The notes under the pieces: generated by a model
Databases searched by the model: none
Told to the model about the DNA's origin: nothing
The model's input: only the letters and a program-made list of their open reading frames with translations
Origin: Nonlabens sp. Ci31
GTDB taxonomy: Bacteria > Bacteroidota > Bacteroidia > Flavobacteriales > Flavobacteriaceae
Reading direction: 5' to 3'
Length of the DNA: 64,000 nucleotides
Assembly: GCF_012974865.1 (NCBI RefSeq)
Contig: NZ_CP043633.1
Location: forward strand, 868,001 to 932,000
Position numbers and translations under genes: made by a program
Shown here: in pieces, positions 45,892-55,838 of the stretch
Numbering within the stretch: position 1 is the stretch's first letter
How the letters are laid out: each line of letters begins with the position of its first letter

Positions 45892-47493
45892 GTGAAAAAA
45901 CACCTTTTACATATTCTTATAGTTCTAGCAATAGCTATCACGTTGGTACAATGTGCCAAACGTGGCTCGCCTACTGGTGGACCGATAGACGAGAAGCCGC
46001 CAATAATTTTACGGGCTTATCCTGATAACTATACCAGAAATTTTAAGAATCAGATTATTGAGATTCAATTTGACGAATTTGTAACACTGAAAGATTTGCA
46101 AAAACAACTGGTGATCTCACCACCTTTAAAGACACGACCTATTATTACTCCTCAAGGAAGTCCTGCAAAAAAAATCACCATTCAGATAACAGATACCTTG
46201 ATGGACAACACCACTTATGTACTCAACTTCGGTCAGAGTATTGTGGATAATAATGAAGGAAATGCATATCCGTTTTATAAATATGTGTTCAGTACTGGAA
46301 AAGTGATCGATTCCTTAACCTTAAAAGGTAAAATAACCGACGCACTAGAGTTTGAAGCAGAAGAATTTGTCAACGTATTGCTTTACGAATTCGATGAGAA
46401 ATATACCGACAGCATTATTTATAAAGAATCACCTAGATACGTGCTCAATACTTTAGATAGTCTAAGTACGTTCACGATGGAAAACCTCAAAGAAGGAACT
46501 TATAAAATGGTTGCCTTAAAGGAAGAAAATAGCGACTTAAGGTTTGACCCTTTAAGAGATAAAATGGGTTTTGTATCAGAAACAATTAAGGTTCCTAGCG
46601 ATGAGGTTTATGAACTTAAAATGTACCAACAGGAACTTGATCCTAGCATTAAGAAAATCACTCAAGAAGCTGAGTCTAGACTCTACATAGGTTATACCGG
46701 TAATGTGGAAAACCTAAAAATCACCTCAGTAGACAAGAGCTTGATTGCGCAAAGCCGACTGACCCAATTGGATAAAGCAGATACCTTGCAATATTGGTAT
46801 CGACCGGCTTTAAAACAAGATTCCTTGATGCTTTCTAGCGTTTTAAACGAAGAAGTACAGGAATTCAAGGTTCGCTTAAAAGAGCTTAAAAAAGACAGTT
46901 TAACGCTGAGAAAGGAAAACGATTTCTCCTTAAGAAATCCAGCTCGTTTTACTGCTTCTACTCCTATGGAGAAAATTGATACCAGCTTTATAAAGCTTAT
47001 CGATAAAGACAGCTTACAACTGTCCTTTACTACCAGACTGGACCGCCTTAAAAACAGAGGTATCATCGATTTTGAAAGAAAGGAAGAACAGAAATACAAC
47101 CTTCGACTTTTTCCAGGTGCGGTAACTGATTTCTACGGAGAAAAAAACTCTGACACCTTGAGTTATACCTTTAGCACAGTAAAATCGACACAATTAGGTA
47201 ATTTTAGCATCACTCTTAAAGGCGGCAGTTCTTTTCCTGTGATCATTCAAGTCACTAAAAAAGACCTCAGCATAGAAGCCCAAGTATCGGCAAGTGAAAA
47301 TGGAACTTATGATATCTTTTATCTCAATCCTGGAGAATATTATATAAGAGTGATTTATGACACTAACGCTAACGGAAAATACGACCCAGGTAATTTTTTA
47401 AAAGGCATACAACCTGAAGAGGTGGTTTACAATCCCGAATTGATCAAATTACAAGCCAACTGGGATAGAAAATATACGCTTAATTTAAAGTAA
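45892..47493 (+). CDS. Ig-like domain (Big_5) lipoprotein
   Basis: 533 residues from GTG 45892, chosen because it gives a standard lipoprotein signal (VKKHLLHILIVLAIAITLVQC); a TTG at 45871 is also possible. After the Cys comes AKRGSPTGGPIDEKPPIIL, then a Big_5 Ig-like domain (about 30-135: PDNYTRNFKNQIIEIQFDEF, LMDNTTYVLNFG). The rest is beta-rich, with a carboxypeptidase-like repeat at the end (NPGEYYIRVIYDTNANGKYD). A conserved flavobacterial surface or periplasmic lipoprotein; function unknown. It overlaps the omega-amidase gene tail to tail by 14 bases. Confidence 0.82.
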   Translation: MKKHLLHILIVLAIAITLVQCAKRGSPTGGPIDEKPPIILRAYPDNYTRNFKNQIIEIQFDEFVTLKDLQKQLVISPPLKTRPIITPQGSPAKKITIQITDTLMDNTTYVLNFGQSIVDNNEGNAYPFYKYVFSTGKVIDSLTLKGKITDALEFEAEEFVNVLLYEFDEKYTDSIIYKESPRYVLNTLDSLSTFTMENLKEGTYKMVALKEENSDLRFDPLRDKMGFVSETIKVPSDEVYELKMYQQELDPSIKKITQEAESRLYIGYTGNVENLKITSVDKSLIAQSRLTQLDKADTLQYWYRPALKQDSLMLSSVLNEEVQEFKVRLKELKKDSLTLRKENDFSLRNPARFTASTPMEKIDTSFIKLIDKDSLQLSFTTRLDRLKNRGIIDFERKEEQKYNLRLFPGAVTDFYGEKNSDTLSYTFSTVKSTQLGNFSITLKGGSSFPVIIQVTKKDLSIEAQVSASENGTYDIFYLNPGEYYIRVIYDTNANGKYDPGNFLKGIQPEEVVYNPELIKLQANWDRKYTLNLK

Positions 47494-48256
47494 ACTCATC
47501 GCGATCTTCTAGGAAAGGCAATTTAGATCGGTTGTGCTCTATTTCAGACTTGTGGATTTCTACAGTTTCAATTCCTTCTGTTTCCCATGGATGAGTAAGT
47601 AATTCATGACCTAGCACATTATAAATTTGTGAATGACCGTTATAATCCATTCCAGTTCCATCAGTCCCTACACGGTTGACTCCTATGGCATAACTCATGT
47701 TTTCAATCGCTCGTGCTTTTAAAAGCGCATCCCAAGCATTGATCCTTGGCACGGGCCAGTTAGCTACATAAATAACCACATCATAGTCTTGCGTATTTCT
47801 AGCAAAAACAGGGAAACGTAAGTCATAACAAATCTGCAGGTTAAATTTCCAGCCTAAATACGCTGCTATTACAGGTTGTTCTCCACGTTGATACACCTTG
47901 TGTTCTCCTGCTAGAGTAAACGTATGCCTTTTATCATAAATAGCAGAAGAGCCGTCAGGACGCATAAAAACACCGCGATTTACAAAATGATCTGCCTCCT
48001 GAAACATTACGCTTCCATAAATAGCAAAGCCTCCTTTGATACAATGATCTTTTAAATAATCCAAAATACCAGAGTCGCAGGCAAGACCTTTCGGTTTCAT
48101 AGAAAAACCGGTAGTAAACATTTCTGGAAGTACGACCAGATCACTTTTCCCATAAAGAGTTTCCAACTTTTCTGAAAAACGATCTAAATTTTCTTTAGGG
48201 TCTTCCCAGGCTAAAGAGCTCTGTATTAATGAAATTTTTAAGTTGTTTTTTTTCAT
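47480..48256 (-). CDS. Nitrilase-family omega-amidase (YafV-like)
   Basis: 258 residues. The catalytic triad of carbon-nitrogen hydrolases is visible: Glu45 in LPEMFTTGFSM, Lys in the KRHTFTLAGEH region (about 112), and Cys in QICYDLRFPVF (about 150). YafV-type enzymes hydrolyse the amide of alpha-ketoglutaramate and related compounds in methionine salvage or repair. The family fit is good, and the end (KLPFLEDRDEF) is typical. Confidence 0.88.
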   Translation of the reverse strand: MKKNNLKISLIQSSLAWEDPKENLDRFSEKLETLYGKSDLVVLPEMFTTGFSMKPKGLACDSGILDYLKDHCIKGGFAIYGSVMFQEADHFVNRGVFMRPDGSSAIYDKRHTFTLAGEHKVYQRGEQPVIAAYLGWKFNLQICYDLRFPVFARNTQDYDVVIYVANWPVPRINAWDALLKARAIENMSYAIGVNRVGTDGTGMDYNGHSQIYNVLGHELLTHPWETEGIETVEIHKSEIEHNRSKLPFLEDRDEFTLN

Positions 48257-48327
48257 GGGATTGATTTATTGAACAATAGGCAAGTTGGTTTTTCGCATGC
48301 GCAAAACCTAAGTAAGCAGTAGAATAA

Positions 48328-48528
48328 TTATTGATCACTTTTCCCTCTATAATTAGAAGTTTTACCAAAACTGTATACAAAATAAGTAAAAGTCAAAATA
48401 AAAATTACTACACTGGATACACTAAGTTCCTCTTCGAATAAAAGGGAAACGCCGATATATAAAATTGTCAAAATAGCGACAATGCGCATGGTCCAGCTGT
48501 TGCTTGTAAATCTGAATATACTTTTCAT
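48328..48528 (-). CDS. Small two-helix membrane protein
   Basis: 66 residues with two hydrophobic segments (about 13-31 and 36-54) and a basic tail (GKTSNYRGKSDQ). It has a normal ATG and composition. No family is recognised. It stands between the omega-amidase and aminopeptidase P genes on the same strand, 83 nt from the latter. Confidence 0.5.
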   Translation of the reverse strand: MKSIFRFTSNSWTMRIVAILTILYIGVSLLFEEELSVSSVVIFILTFTYFVYSFGKTSNYRGKSDQ

Positions 48529-48611
48529 AAAAAATTATATCGTTTTACTGCCTACTCACATTTCATTTTGTACTGCAAATAATAAAACAAACCTGCCTGC
48601 TATATACTCAT

Positions 48612-49904
48612 CTAAGAGTTCATAATATCCTCAATCTCTTCCACTTCAATAGGTATGTCTCTCATCAAATTAAATGGAGCGCCACTGTTATTGATCACTA
48701 AGTCATCTTCTAGTCTGATACCAAAACCTTCCTCAGGTATGTAAATCCCTGGTTCGACCGTAAAGACATTTCCTGCCTGCATTGGTTCCCATAGAACCCC
48801 ATAGTCGTGCGTGTCCAAACCGATGTGGTGTGAGGTACCGTGCATGAAATATTTTTTATAAGCTGGCCAGTTTGGATCTTCGTTTTGAACATCAGCTTTA
48901 TCGATAAGGCCTAATTCTAACAATTCTCTAGTCATGATTTTACCTACCTGAATGTGGTACTCTTTCCATAAGGTTCCAGGTACCAACATTTTAGTCGCTT
49001 CATTTTTTACTTTTAGAACAGCGTTGTATACCTGTTTTTGTCTTTCTGTAAAACGGCCGTTAACAGGAATTGTTCTGGTCATGTCGCTGGAATAGTTAGC
49101 ATACTGTGCACCAGCGTCAATCAACATCAGATCACCACTCTTACATTCTTGGTTGTTTTCTATATAATGCAACACATTTGCATTATTACCGCTAGCAATG
49201 ATAGGTGTGTAAGAAAATCCATCACTACGTCTTCTGATAAACTCATGCAAAAACTCCGCTTCTACCTCATATTCCATAACACCAGGCTCTACAAAATTCA
49301 ACACACGGCGGAACGCTGCGTTGGTAATATCACAGGCCTTTTGCATCACATCAATCTCGATTTGGTCTTTTACCGCTCGCAGTCGTTGAAGAATCGGAGC
49401 TGACTTTGCATAATTATGTGCTGGGAATTGAGCTTTAGTTTTTTTGATGAATCGGTCCTCACGAGTTTCTAACTCAACGGCCTGACGGTAATGCTCATTA
49501 GTATTGAAATAAATGCTGTCGCATTGCGTCATCATTTCAAAAAACTTTTTGTCAAAATCACTCAACCAGTAAACGGTCTTAATACCCGTAACTTCCGTCG
49601 CTTTTGCTTTAGTGAGTTTCTCTCCCTCCCAAACGGCTATATGTGAATTTGTTTCTGTCACAAAAAGCACTTCTCTATGCGCAGGATCTGGACATTCTGG
49701 AAACAACAATAAAATAGTATGCTCCTGATCTGCCCCACTTAGATAAAAGATATCTCTGTTTTGAGAAAAAGGTAAGGTACTGTCTGCTCCTGTTGTAAAA
49801 ACATCATTGGAATTAAAAACGGCAAGACTAGACGGCTTCATTTTGGCCATAAAGTTCTTTCGGTTTTTGATAAAAAGATTCGGATTTATAGGATGGTATT
49901 TCAT
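48612..49904 (-). CDS. Xaa-Pro aminopeptidase (aminopeptidase P)
   Basis: 430 residues. The N-terminal domain (about 1-165) is of the creatinase/AMP_N type. The M24 metallopeptidase core holds the metal ligands: Asp in LMLIDAGAQYANYSSDMTRT (two Asp, about 265 and 276), His in FMHGTSHHIGLDTHD, Glu in VEPGIYIPEEGFG and Glu in IRLEDD. It releases N-terminal residues next to proline, with two Mn2+ ions, in the cytoplasm. Complete. Confidence 0.93.
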   Translation of the reverse strand: MKYHPINPNLFIKNRKNFMAKMKPSSLAVFNSNDVFTTGADSTLPFSQNRDIFYLSGADQEHTILLLFPECPDPAHREVLFVTETNSHIAVWEGEKLTKAKATEVTGIKTVYWLSDFDKKFFEMMTQCDSIYFNTNEHYRQAVELETREDRFIKKTKAQFPAHNYAKSAPILQRLRAVKDQIEIDVMQKACDITNAAFRRVLNFVEPGVMEYEVEAEFLHEFIRRRSDGFSYTPIIASGNNANVLHYIENNQECKSGDLMLIDAGAQYANYSSDMTRTIPVNGRFTERQKQVYNAVLKVKNEATKMLVPGTLWKEYHIQVGKIMTRELLELGLIDKADVQNEDPNWPAYKKYFMHGTSHHIGLDTHDYGVLWEPMQAGNVFTVEPGIYIPEEGFGIRLEDDLVINNSGAPFNLMRDIPIEVEEIEDIMNS

Positions 49905-50475
49905 TATAAGGTCTGTAATTAGGTTTAAACAATGGCTGGAGACCGCTTTTGAACTGAATCAAATTCAGCATATACTTCTATTTTCTTAAAAAAACGGAAA
50001 ACGGACTTACCGCGAGCAGCAAGGTAAGAATAGACCAGTAGATAGCAAAGAAAACTAGAACTGATTAACAGTAAAAATAGACCGTCATAACCAAAGACTC
50101 CCTATTAAGAACGCTTTTTTTTCTTGCGATTCTTCATAAAAGTAACCACTAATAATAGCACGATTAAAAGGGTAAAACCGATGATAAAATATCTTGCAGT
50201 TTCCATAGGTATTTGATTTTGGTTGTTGTTATAAATTTATACTTTTTTCACCAATAAAAAAAGCAGTCGAAATAATGAGATCGAAAACGGCTCGAGACAA
50301 AACCAAAACAAATAGTTAACCTGTTACATCTTGAAACGATTAGAATTGTTATTTGTGCTAAATGTACTTACAATTGTAAAGGCGTTGTGATGTGCTAATT
50401 CGAAGTAGAAAACAAATGGCCCAAAAGCATAGCACACTACCAAAAGTATGTGGCAAATTGATAAGCTTAAAAGCA
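49905..50475. other. Intergenic region with one very short gene
   Basis: About 570 bp. Only a 33-residue membrane ORF (50105-50206, minus) is supported. The rest is AT-rich without repeats or RNA-like folds that I can see. Confidence 0.45.
50105..50206 (-). CDS. 33-residue single-pass membrane peptide
   Basis: ATG-started frame: METARYFIIGFTLLIVLLLV, then a short end VTFMKNRKKKKRS. One hydrophobic helix of about 17 residues with a strongly basic C-terminus follows the positive-inside rule and suggests a real small membrane protein. It may be fitted to the inner membrane with the tail in the cytoplasm. Function unknown. Confidence 0.45.
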   Translation of the reverse strand: METARYFIIGFTLLIVLLLVVTFMKNRKKKKRS

Positions 50476-51270
50476 TTACTCCACATAAACACCACTTTCA
50501 GGTTTTGAAAATGTCATTTTATCCATATTTGCAGCGTCTTTATCTACTTTTGTAAAAATTCTTGCTTTTCCAGCAGATTCTATCGGTTTGTTATTTTTAA
50601 TCTTACACCAAGTGATCTCTTCAGGAATTAATAAACCATTTACTTCTTGCCATTTGTTGTATTTGACAAAGCTGTATTGACTAGATGTGCCATCCTTTCC
50701 ATAAGTAACTCCGTAAGCAAGCCATTCCATTTTCTTAGCTTCAGGATGGTAATATAAAATATGAGTATCGTCTGGAGTGTCTCCTATATTTGCTTCATAG
50801 CCTATCTTAATTCCTGGATAAGTAATACCACCCATATCTAGTGAATTCGCTTCATTATAAACAATTCCATCGTCTGCTAATAAAAAAAGCATCGCATAGA
50901 AATAGAACATCTAATTGTGATAAAATCGTGCTCTTGCTTCTGGAAATTAAGAACTGCCCTGAGCGGTCCGTACTTTTCCATACTAAAAACCTATGGTATG
51001 CGTGGGTGCTTTTATTATAATATCTCTAGTTTTAAGATCTGTAACTGTTTCTTGATCGTCCATCACGTAAGTCATACTTTTCATTTCAGACCATTTTTGA
51101 AGACCGCCATGGGCCGTTAGAACATCTTTTAATCCATCTAGATATTGAGGTAGATCTACCAGTTCTTTTTCCGCTTTCATTTCTTCATCAGTAAAAGCAG
51201 CTTCTGTATTTTCGTTTTTGCAAGACAATATCAAGGTCATGGCAAATATGGCTGGTATTGTTTTTTTTAT
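50476..51270 (-). pseudogene. DUF6503-like lipoprotein gene with lost start codon and three in-frame stops
   Basis: One continuous frame, no indels. From codon ATA at 51270-51268, in the place of a start, it reads KKTIPAIFAMTLILSCKNE, a normal lipoprotein signal. It continues to THTIGF, then TAG (50985-50983), YGKVRTAQGSS, TAA (50949-50947), FPEARARFYHN, TAG (50913-50911), and MFYFYAMLFLLADDGIVY to the natural end. The family, known in flavobacteria, has FYHNLMFYFYAMPFVLADDGI at this point, so the third stop replaces Leu. The longest surviving pieces are 51240-50983 (85 codons) and 50910-50476 (144 codons). Confidence 0.85.
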
Positions 51271-51346
51271 GTGCTAATATTATAAAAATGGTGTCCCATT
51301 TCTGTTACAGTAGTGGTAAAGTCAGTTTTCTTATAGCGTGACTTCT

Positions 51347-51376
51347 CATAAGGGTAGAATTAATTCTACCCTTATG
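51347..51376. repeat. 30-bp perfect palindrome upstream of the VPS10-like gene
   Basis: Two 15-bp arms, CATAAGGGTAGAATT and its exact complement, meet without a loop. It is 127 bp before the next ATG. No T run follows, so a regulatory site is more likely than a terminator. Confidence 0.7.
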
Positions 51377-51503
51377 GAAAAAGAAAGTTAAAGCCTTGGG
51401 TTGATTTCTAGACGGTCTTTACTTTCAACCTTCAAATTCAATATTCTAGGTCAGGTTAAGCCTCAAAGTCCTTATCTTTAAACACGAAAATAAAAAACGT
51501 ATC

Positions 51504-54380
51504 ATGAAGAAAATTCTTTCTTTTCTATTTATCAGCTCCTTTATTATATCCTTTGCTCAGAACCCTGCGCCAACAACTGCCGTTGAGATTCAAAATAGCT
51601 TGGAAAAAATGGAGCAAATGGCCTCCTCCTCTCCATTTAAAAACTTAGAATTCAAAAATATAGGACCTACAGTAATGTCTGGTCGTGTTGTAGACGTAGA
51701 TATAAATCCAGCCGACCCTACCGAAATGCTCGTTGCTTATGCCAGCGGTGGATTATGGTACTCTAATAATAATGGAACCAGCTTTACTCCTATTATGGAT
51801 AATGCGGGTACGATTAATCTTGGTGATATTGCCGTAGACTGGAATTCTAAAACGATCTGGGCAGGAACTGGAGAGAATAATTCTAGTCGCAGTAGTTATG
51901 CTGGAATAGGTTTATTGAAATCAACAGACTGGGGGGAAACCTGGAGCCAACCTATGCTAACCGACTCTCATCATATAGGTCGTATTTTAATCGACCCAAG
52001 AAACACTGATCATGTAGTCGTTGCCGTAACTGGACCTTTATACTCTAAGAGTCAAGCACGAGGAATATATACCACAGATAATGGTGGTAAAAGCTGGAGA
52101 AAACGATTAGTGACTGGAGAATCAGCTGGCGTTATTGATCTTGCTGCTGCACCAGAGAATTTTGATATCATGTATGCTGCCAGTTGGGAGAAAGACCGTA
52201 AAGCATGGAATTTTGATGGAAATGGAGCTGCCAGTGCGATTTATAAAAGTACTGACGCAGGACAAACCTGGACTAAAATAACCACAGAAGAAAGTGGCTT
52301 TCCTGTTGGAACTGGTGTGGGACGTATAGGTCTTGCCGTGTATGATGCTAACACGGTTTATGCGATTCACGATTCTCAATTTAGAAGGCCTAAAGAAAGT
52401 TTAGATGCTAAAAAAGCGGGCAATCAAGACCTTTCTAAAGACGATTTTAAATCCATGTCCAAAGATAATTTTCTTCAACTGGACGATAAAAAACTCAATA
52501 CCTTCTTAAAACAAAACGGTTTTCAAGAAAAGTATCGTGCACAAAACGTAAAAAATATGGTACGTGCTGGAGATGCCACTCCTCTAGATGTAGCAAAATA
52601 TCTGGAAAATGCCAATACACAACTTTTTGATACCCCCGTAAAAGGGGCAGAGCTCTACCGTTCTAACGATGGTGGAAAAACATGGAATAAAACTCACGAA
52701 GGACAAATAGATGGCGTATTCTACAGCTACGGTTACTACTTTGCTCAAGTAAGAGTAGATCCTAGCGATGTCAATCATGTTTACGCTATGGGTGTGCCTA
52801 TTATCAAATCTGACGATGGTGGTAAAAACTGGAGCAGCATCTCTAAAGAAAATGTACATGCAGATCATCATGCTTTATGGATCAATCCAAACAAACGCGG
52901 TCACATAATCAACGGTAATGATGGCGGCCTCAACATTTCTTATGATGATGGTGAGACCTGGATCAAAAACAACTCCCCTAGCGTAGGACAGTTTTATGCG
53001 ATCAATTACGATATGGAACAACCATACCGTGTCTATGGTGGCTTACAAGATAACGGTGTTTGGGTAGGTGCTCACAATGCAAGAGAAAACAGAGCCTGGC
53101 ATCAACAAGGACAGTATCCATGGGAAACTATAATGGGTGGTGACGGAATGCAAATTCAAATTGATTCTAGAAATAGCGATATCGTTTATACGGGATACCA
53201 ATTTGGTAATTATTACAGAATTGATCGTGAAAAAGAAAAGCAGACTTATATACAGCCTAAACATGAACTGGGAGAATCTCCTTATCGCTTCAACTGGCAA
53301 ACTCCTATTCTATTGAGCTCGCACAATCAAGATATCCTTTATCTAGGTGGAAATAAATTACACCGTTCCATGAATCAAGGTGATGACTGGACAGCCATAT
53401 CTCCAGACCTTACTCAAGGTGAGAAAGAAGGAAATGTAGCTTACGGAACACTGACTTCCATCAGTGAATCTCCATTTCAATTTGGTTTAATTTATACAGG
53501 TTCTGATGATGGGTTGGTTCAAATTTCCAAAGATAGCGGTGCGAGCTGGAACTCTATCCAAGGTGACTGGCCGGCTAACTTATGGGTAAGCCGTGTAGTA
53601 GCTTCTCAACATAAAAAGGAACGTGTTTATGTCAGCCTTAACGGTTATAGATTTGACGATTTTACCACCTATGTTTATAAAAGTGATGATTATGGTCAGA
53701 CTTGGACTTCCATAGGAAACACCATTCCTACATCGCCAGTAAATGTGATCATCGAGCATCCTAAAAAAGAGAATATCCTTTTTGTGGGAACAGATAATGC
53801 GAGCTATATCAGTACCAATACAGGAACCACTTGGGATCTATTGAATAATGGAATGCCACCAGTTGCCGTTCACGATATGAAAATACAGCCCGTTGCAAAT
53901 GATATATTGATCGGGACGCATGGAAGATCTATTTATACGACCAACTTAGATGCTCTTGAATTGTTAAATGTAAGTAGCAGAGAAGAGTTTATTAAACCAA
54001 ATTCAGAGATTGCTTTCAAAATGACAAAAGTTGATAAAATGAGAGCTTCCTCCAGATATGGATCACAAGGTTTTATGTGGAGTGGGGGACCAGAACCTAA
54101 AGTAAAACTTACCTATTACGCACCAATGGCAGGAAAAGTAAAAATAGAAGTCCTTAATGCAGAAGGAAAAACGATCTATGAAAACGGAATGACAGCAAGT
54201 GTGGGTCTTAATTTTTACACTTATGATGGTACGCTAGGCGACTATGCTTTAAAGAGGTTTAACAAAGAAAACAGACCTGAAAAAGCAGAAAACGGGAAGT
54301 ATTACCTGCCTATAGGAACTTATTCTATCCAATTAACTGGTAATTCTGGAAGTGTTGCACAGGAATTAATCGTAGAGTAA
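51504..54380 (+). CDS. Secreted VPS10/sortilin-like Asp-box protein
   Basis: 958 residues. A signal peptide (ILSFLFISSFIISFAQN) is followed by many Asp-box motifs (S/T-x-D-x-G-x-T/N-W): STDWGETW, TDNGGKSW, STDAGQTW, SNDGGKTW, SDDGGKNW, SYDDGETW, KSDDYGQTW. They indicate two beta-propeller (VPS10/BNR) units, with a linker of about residues 295-365 and a C-terminal beta domain. I see no catalytic residues or T9SS tail. It is probably periplasmic or surface exposed and acts in protein or glycan binding. It is the first gene of an operon with a cyclase. Confidence 0.87.
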   Translation: MKKILSFLFISSFIISFAQNPAPTTAVEIQNSLEKMEQMASSSPFKNLEFKNIGPTVMSGRVVDVDINPADPTEMLVAYASGGLWYSNNNGTSFTPIMDNAGTINLGDIAVDWNSKTIWAGTGENNSSRSSYAGIGLLKSTDWGETWSQPMLTDSHHIGRILIDPRNTDHVVVAVTGPLYSKSQARGIYTTDNGGKSWRKRLVTGESAGVIDLAAAPENFDIMYAASWEKDRKAWNFDGNGAASAIYKSTDAGQTWTKITTEESGFPVGTGVGRIGLAVYDANTVYAIHDSQFRRPKESLDAKKAGNQDLSKDDFKSMSKDNFLQLDDKKLNTFLKQNGFQEKYRAQNVKNMVRAGDATPLDVAKYLENANTQLFDTPVKGAELYRSNDGGKTWNKTHEGQIDGVFYSYGYYFAQVRVDPSDVNHVYAMGVPIIKSDDGGKNWSSISKENVHADHHALWINPNKRGHIINGNDGGLNISYDDGETWIKNNSPSVGQFYAINYDMEQPYRVYGGLQDNGVWVGAHNARENRAWHQQGQYPWETIMGGDGMQIQIDSRNSDIVYTGYQFGNYYRIDREKEKQTYIQPKHELGESPYRFNWQTPILLSSHNQDILYLGGNKLHRSMNQGDDWTAISPDLTQGEKEGNVAYGTLTSISESPFQFGLIYTGSDDGLVQISKDSGASWNSIQGDWPANLWVSRVVASQHKKERVYVSLNGYRFDDFTTYVYKSDDYGQTWTSIGNTIPTSPVNVIIEHPKKENILFVGTDNASYISTNTGTTWDLLNNGMPPVAVHDMKIQPVANDILIGTHGRSIYTTNLDALELLNVSSREEFIKPNSEIAFKMTKVDKMRASSRYGSQGFMWSGGPEPKVKLTYYAPMAGKVKIEVLNAEGKTIYENGMTASVGLNFYTYDGTLGDYALKRFNKENRPEKAENGKYYLPIGTYSIQLTGNSGSVAQELIVE

Positions 54381-54383
54381 ACT

Positions 54384-55208
54384 ATGAAGAACTGCCTTCT
54401 CCTTATTGCTGCTGTTACCATTATGATCAGTTGTGTGGAGGAAAATAGACCTCTAACCGATACATTTATTATGAAAACGACCATACAGCTGGAAAACGAA
54501 CAGGTCTCCATTGATCTTTCAAAACCATTAGACATCAGTCTTGCGGTACAACATAATGCTGGCGTAGGTGCCTGGTACATCGACCAGCCTCAAATCAACT
54601 ATGTGGAAGTAGATGGTTATGTGGGGAATGTAAAATTGGGCGGCTCGACTAATTTTAACGACCTTAATTTTAATCCGCATAGTCATGGGACGCATACCGA
54701 GTGTATAGGTCATATTACTGAGGAATTCCACAGTGTAAATGATGCGCTGGACAACACTTTTTTTAAAGCCCAATTGATAAGTATCACTCCACAAGAATTA
54801 AATGGCGATCTGGTGATTAATGAATCCGTTACTGCCCCTTTAAAAGCTGGAATAAATGCTGTGATCTTGCGTACGATGCCTAATCTTGAGAATAAGAAAA
54901 CTAAGAATTATTCCAACAGCAATCCGCCGTATGTAGATGCTGGATTGATGTTTCGCTTTCGCGAAAGCGGTATTCAACACCTTCTAATAGACCTACCGAG
55001 CGTAGATAAAGAGAAAGACAATGGTGCACTACTGGCTCATAAAGAATTCTGGAATTATAAGGGGGAGCACCGACTTGACGCCACCATTACAGAACTGATT
55101 TATGTTCCTGACCACATAAAAGACGGTCTCTATATGATGGACCTTCAAGTAGCTCCTATAGAAAATGATGCTGCACCTTCACGACCTATTCTGTACGAGA
55201 TATTGTAA
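54384..55208 (+). CDS. Cyclase-family lipoprotein (kynurenine-formamidase-like)
   Basis: 274 residues. A lipoprotein-like signal ends at Cys18 (TIMISC). The cyclase metal motif His-x-x-H-x-x-T-H-x-D/E is seen as HSHGTHTECIGHI (about 95-107), followed by a second half with RFRESGIQHLLIDLPSVD and LLAHKEFW. Such enzymes hydrolyse amide bonds or formyl groups, using a metal. The substrate is unknown. It starts 3 nt after the VPS10-like gene. The palindrome repeat encodes Phe-Arg-Phe-Arg-Glu-Ser in it. Confidence 0.82.
   Translation: MKNCLLLIAAVTIMISCVEENRPLTDTFIMKTTIQLENEQVSIDLSKPLDISLAVQHNAGVGAWYIDQPQINYVEVDGYVGNVKLGGSTNFNDLNFNPHSHGTHTECIGHITEEFHSVNDALDNTFFKAQLISITPQELNGDLVINESVTAPLKAGINAVILRTMPNLENKKTKNYSNSNPPYVDAGLMFRFRESGIQHLLIDLPSVDKEKDNGALLAHKEFWNYKGEHRLDATITELIYVPDHIKDGLYMMDLQVAPIENDAAPSRPILYEIL
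54955..54968. repeat. GCTTTCGCGAAAGC palindrome in cyclase gene
   Basis: Exact copy, read in a different frame from the others (Arg-Phe-Arg-Glu-Ser). Confidence 0.85.
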
Positions 55209-55217
55209 ATTTGTTTT

Positions 55218-55838
55218 ATGGATGTATTATTTTTTCTGGGACTGGCATTAGGAGCCGTCGCATCATTTTTCATATTCAAACTGTTTTTTAAAGGCGGTAA
55301 AAAAGAGAATACTCGCGAGCAAAGTGTGGTTCTTATGGAAAAGATACGCTCGGTATGCAAATTCATAACAGTGGAAGGAGATTTTTCTGAAATCTACCAT
55401 TACAAAAATGTAAAAAACAAGATTGCTAACTTTCTCTTAGGTAAAAAGAAGGCGATTATTTTGATCAAAGCAAAAGCTCCTATAGGTTTTGACCTGACTA
55501 AAATCGAAATGGATAGCGATCCAGAAAAGAAGACTATACATCTTAAAAATTTCCCGCAGCCACAAATTCTAAGTATAGCAACAGACTTTAGCTATTACGA
55601 TAAGTCTGAAGGATGGACCAACGACTTTACCAGTGACGACCTTACCGAAGTAACGCGCAATGCCAAGCAACACATTATTGATAAGATTCCTGAAAGCGGC
55701 CTTATGGATCAGGCCAAAAAAGAAGCTATACAAGCTATTAAAATGATGGAAGGACTTGCTGCTACTATAGGATGGACCCTTGACTACAACGACTTAATTC
55801 TCCATGAAACTTTAGAAAGTAAAAAGCTGGATTCTTAA
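55218..55838 (+). CDS. DUF4230 membrane-anchored protein
   Basis: 206 residues. An N-terminal hydrophobic segment (about 4-26) anchors it. The DUF4230 domain follows: KFITVEGDFSEIYHYKNVKN, KKAIILIKAKAPIGFDLTKI, a beta-rich centre and a helical end (MDQAKKEAIQAIKMM). The function of the family is unknown. It overlaps the MmcQ/YjbR gene by one base (TAATG), so the two are co-translated. Confidence 0.85.
   Translation: MDVLFFLGLALGAVASFFIFKLFFKGGKKENTREQSVVLMEKIRSVCKFITVEGDFSEIYHYKNVKNKIANFLLGKKKAIILIKAKAPIGFDLTKIEMDSDPEKKTIHLKNFPQPQILSIATDFSYYDKSEGWTNDFTSDDLTEVTRNAKQHIIDKIPESGLMDQAKKEAIQAIKMMEGLAATIGWTLDYNDLILHETLESKKLDS

Noticed and set aside
48195..48380. 61-residue minus-strand frame between omega-amidase and the small membrane gene
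   Set aside because: It overlaps both neighbours in another frame and has no protein-like pattern.
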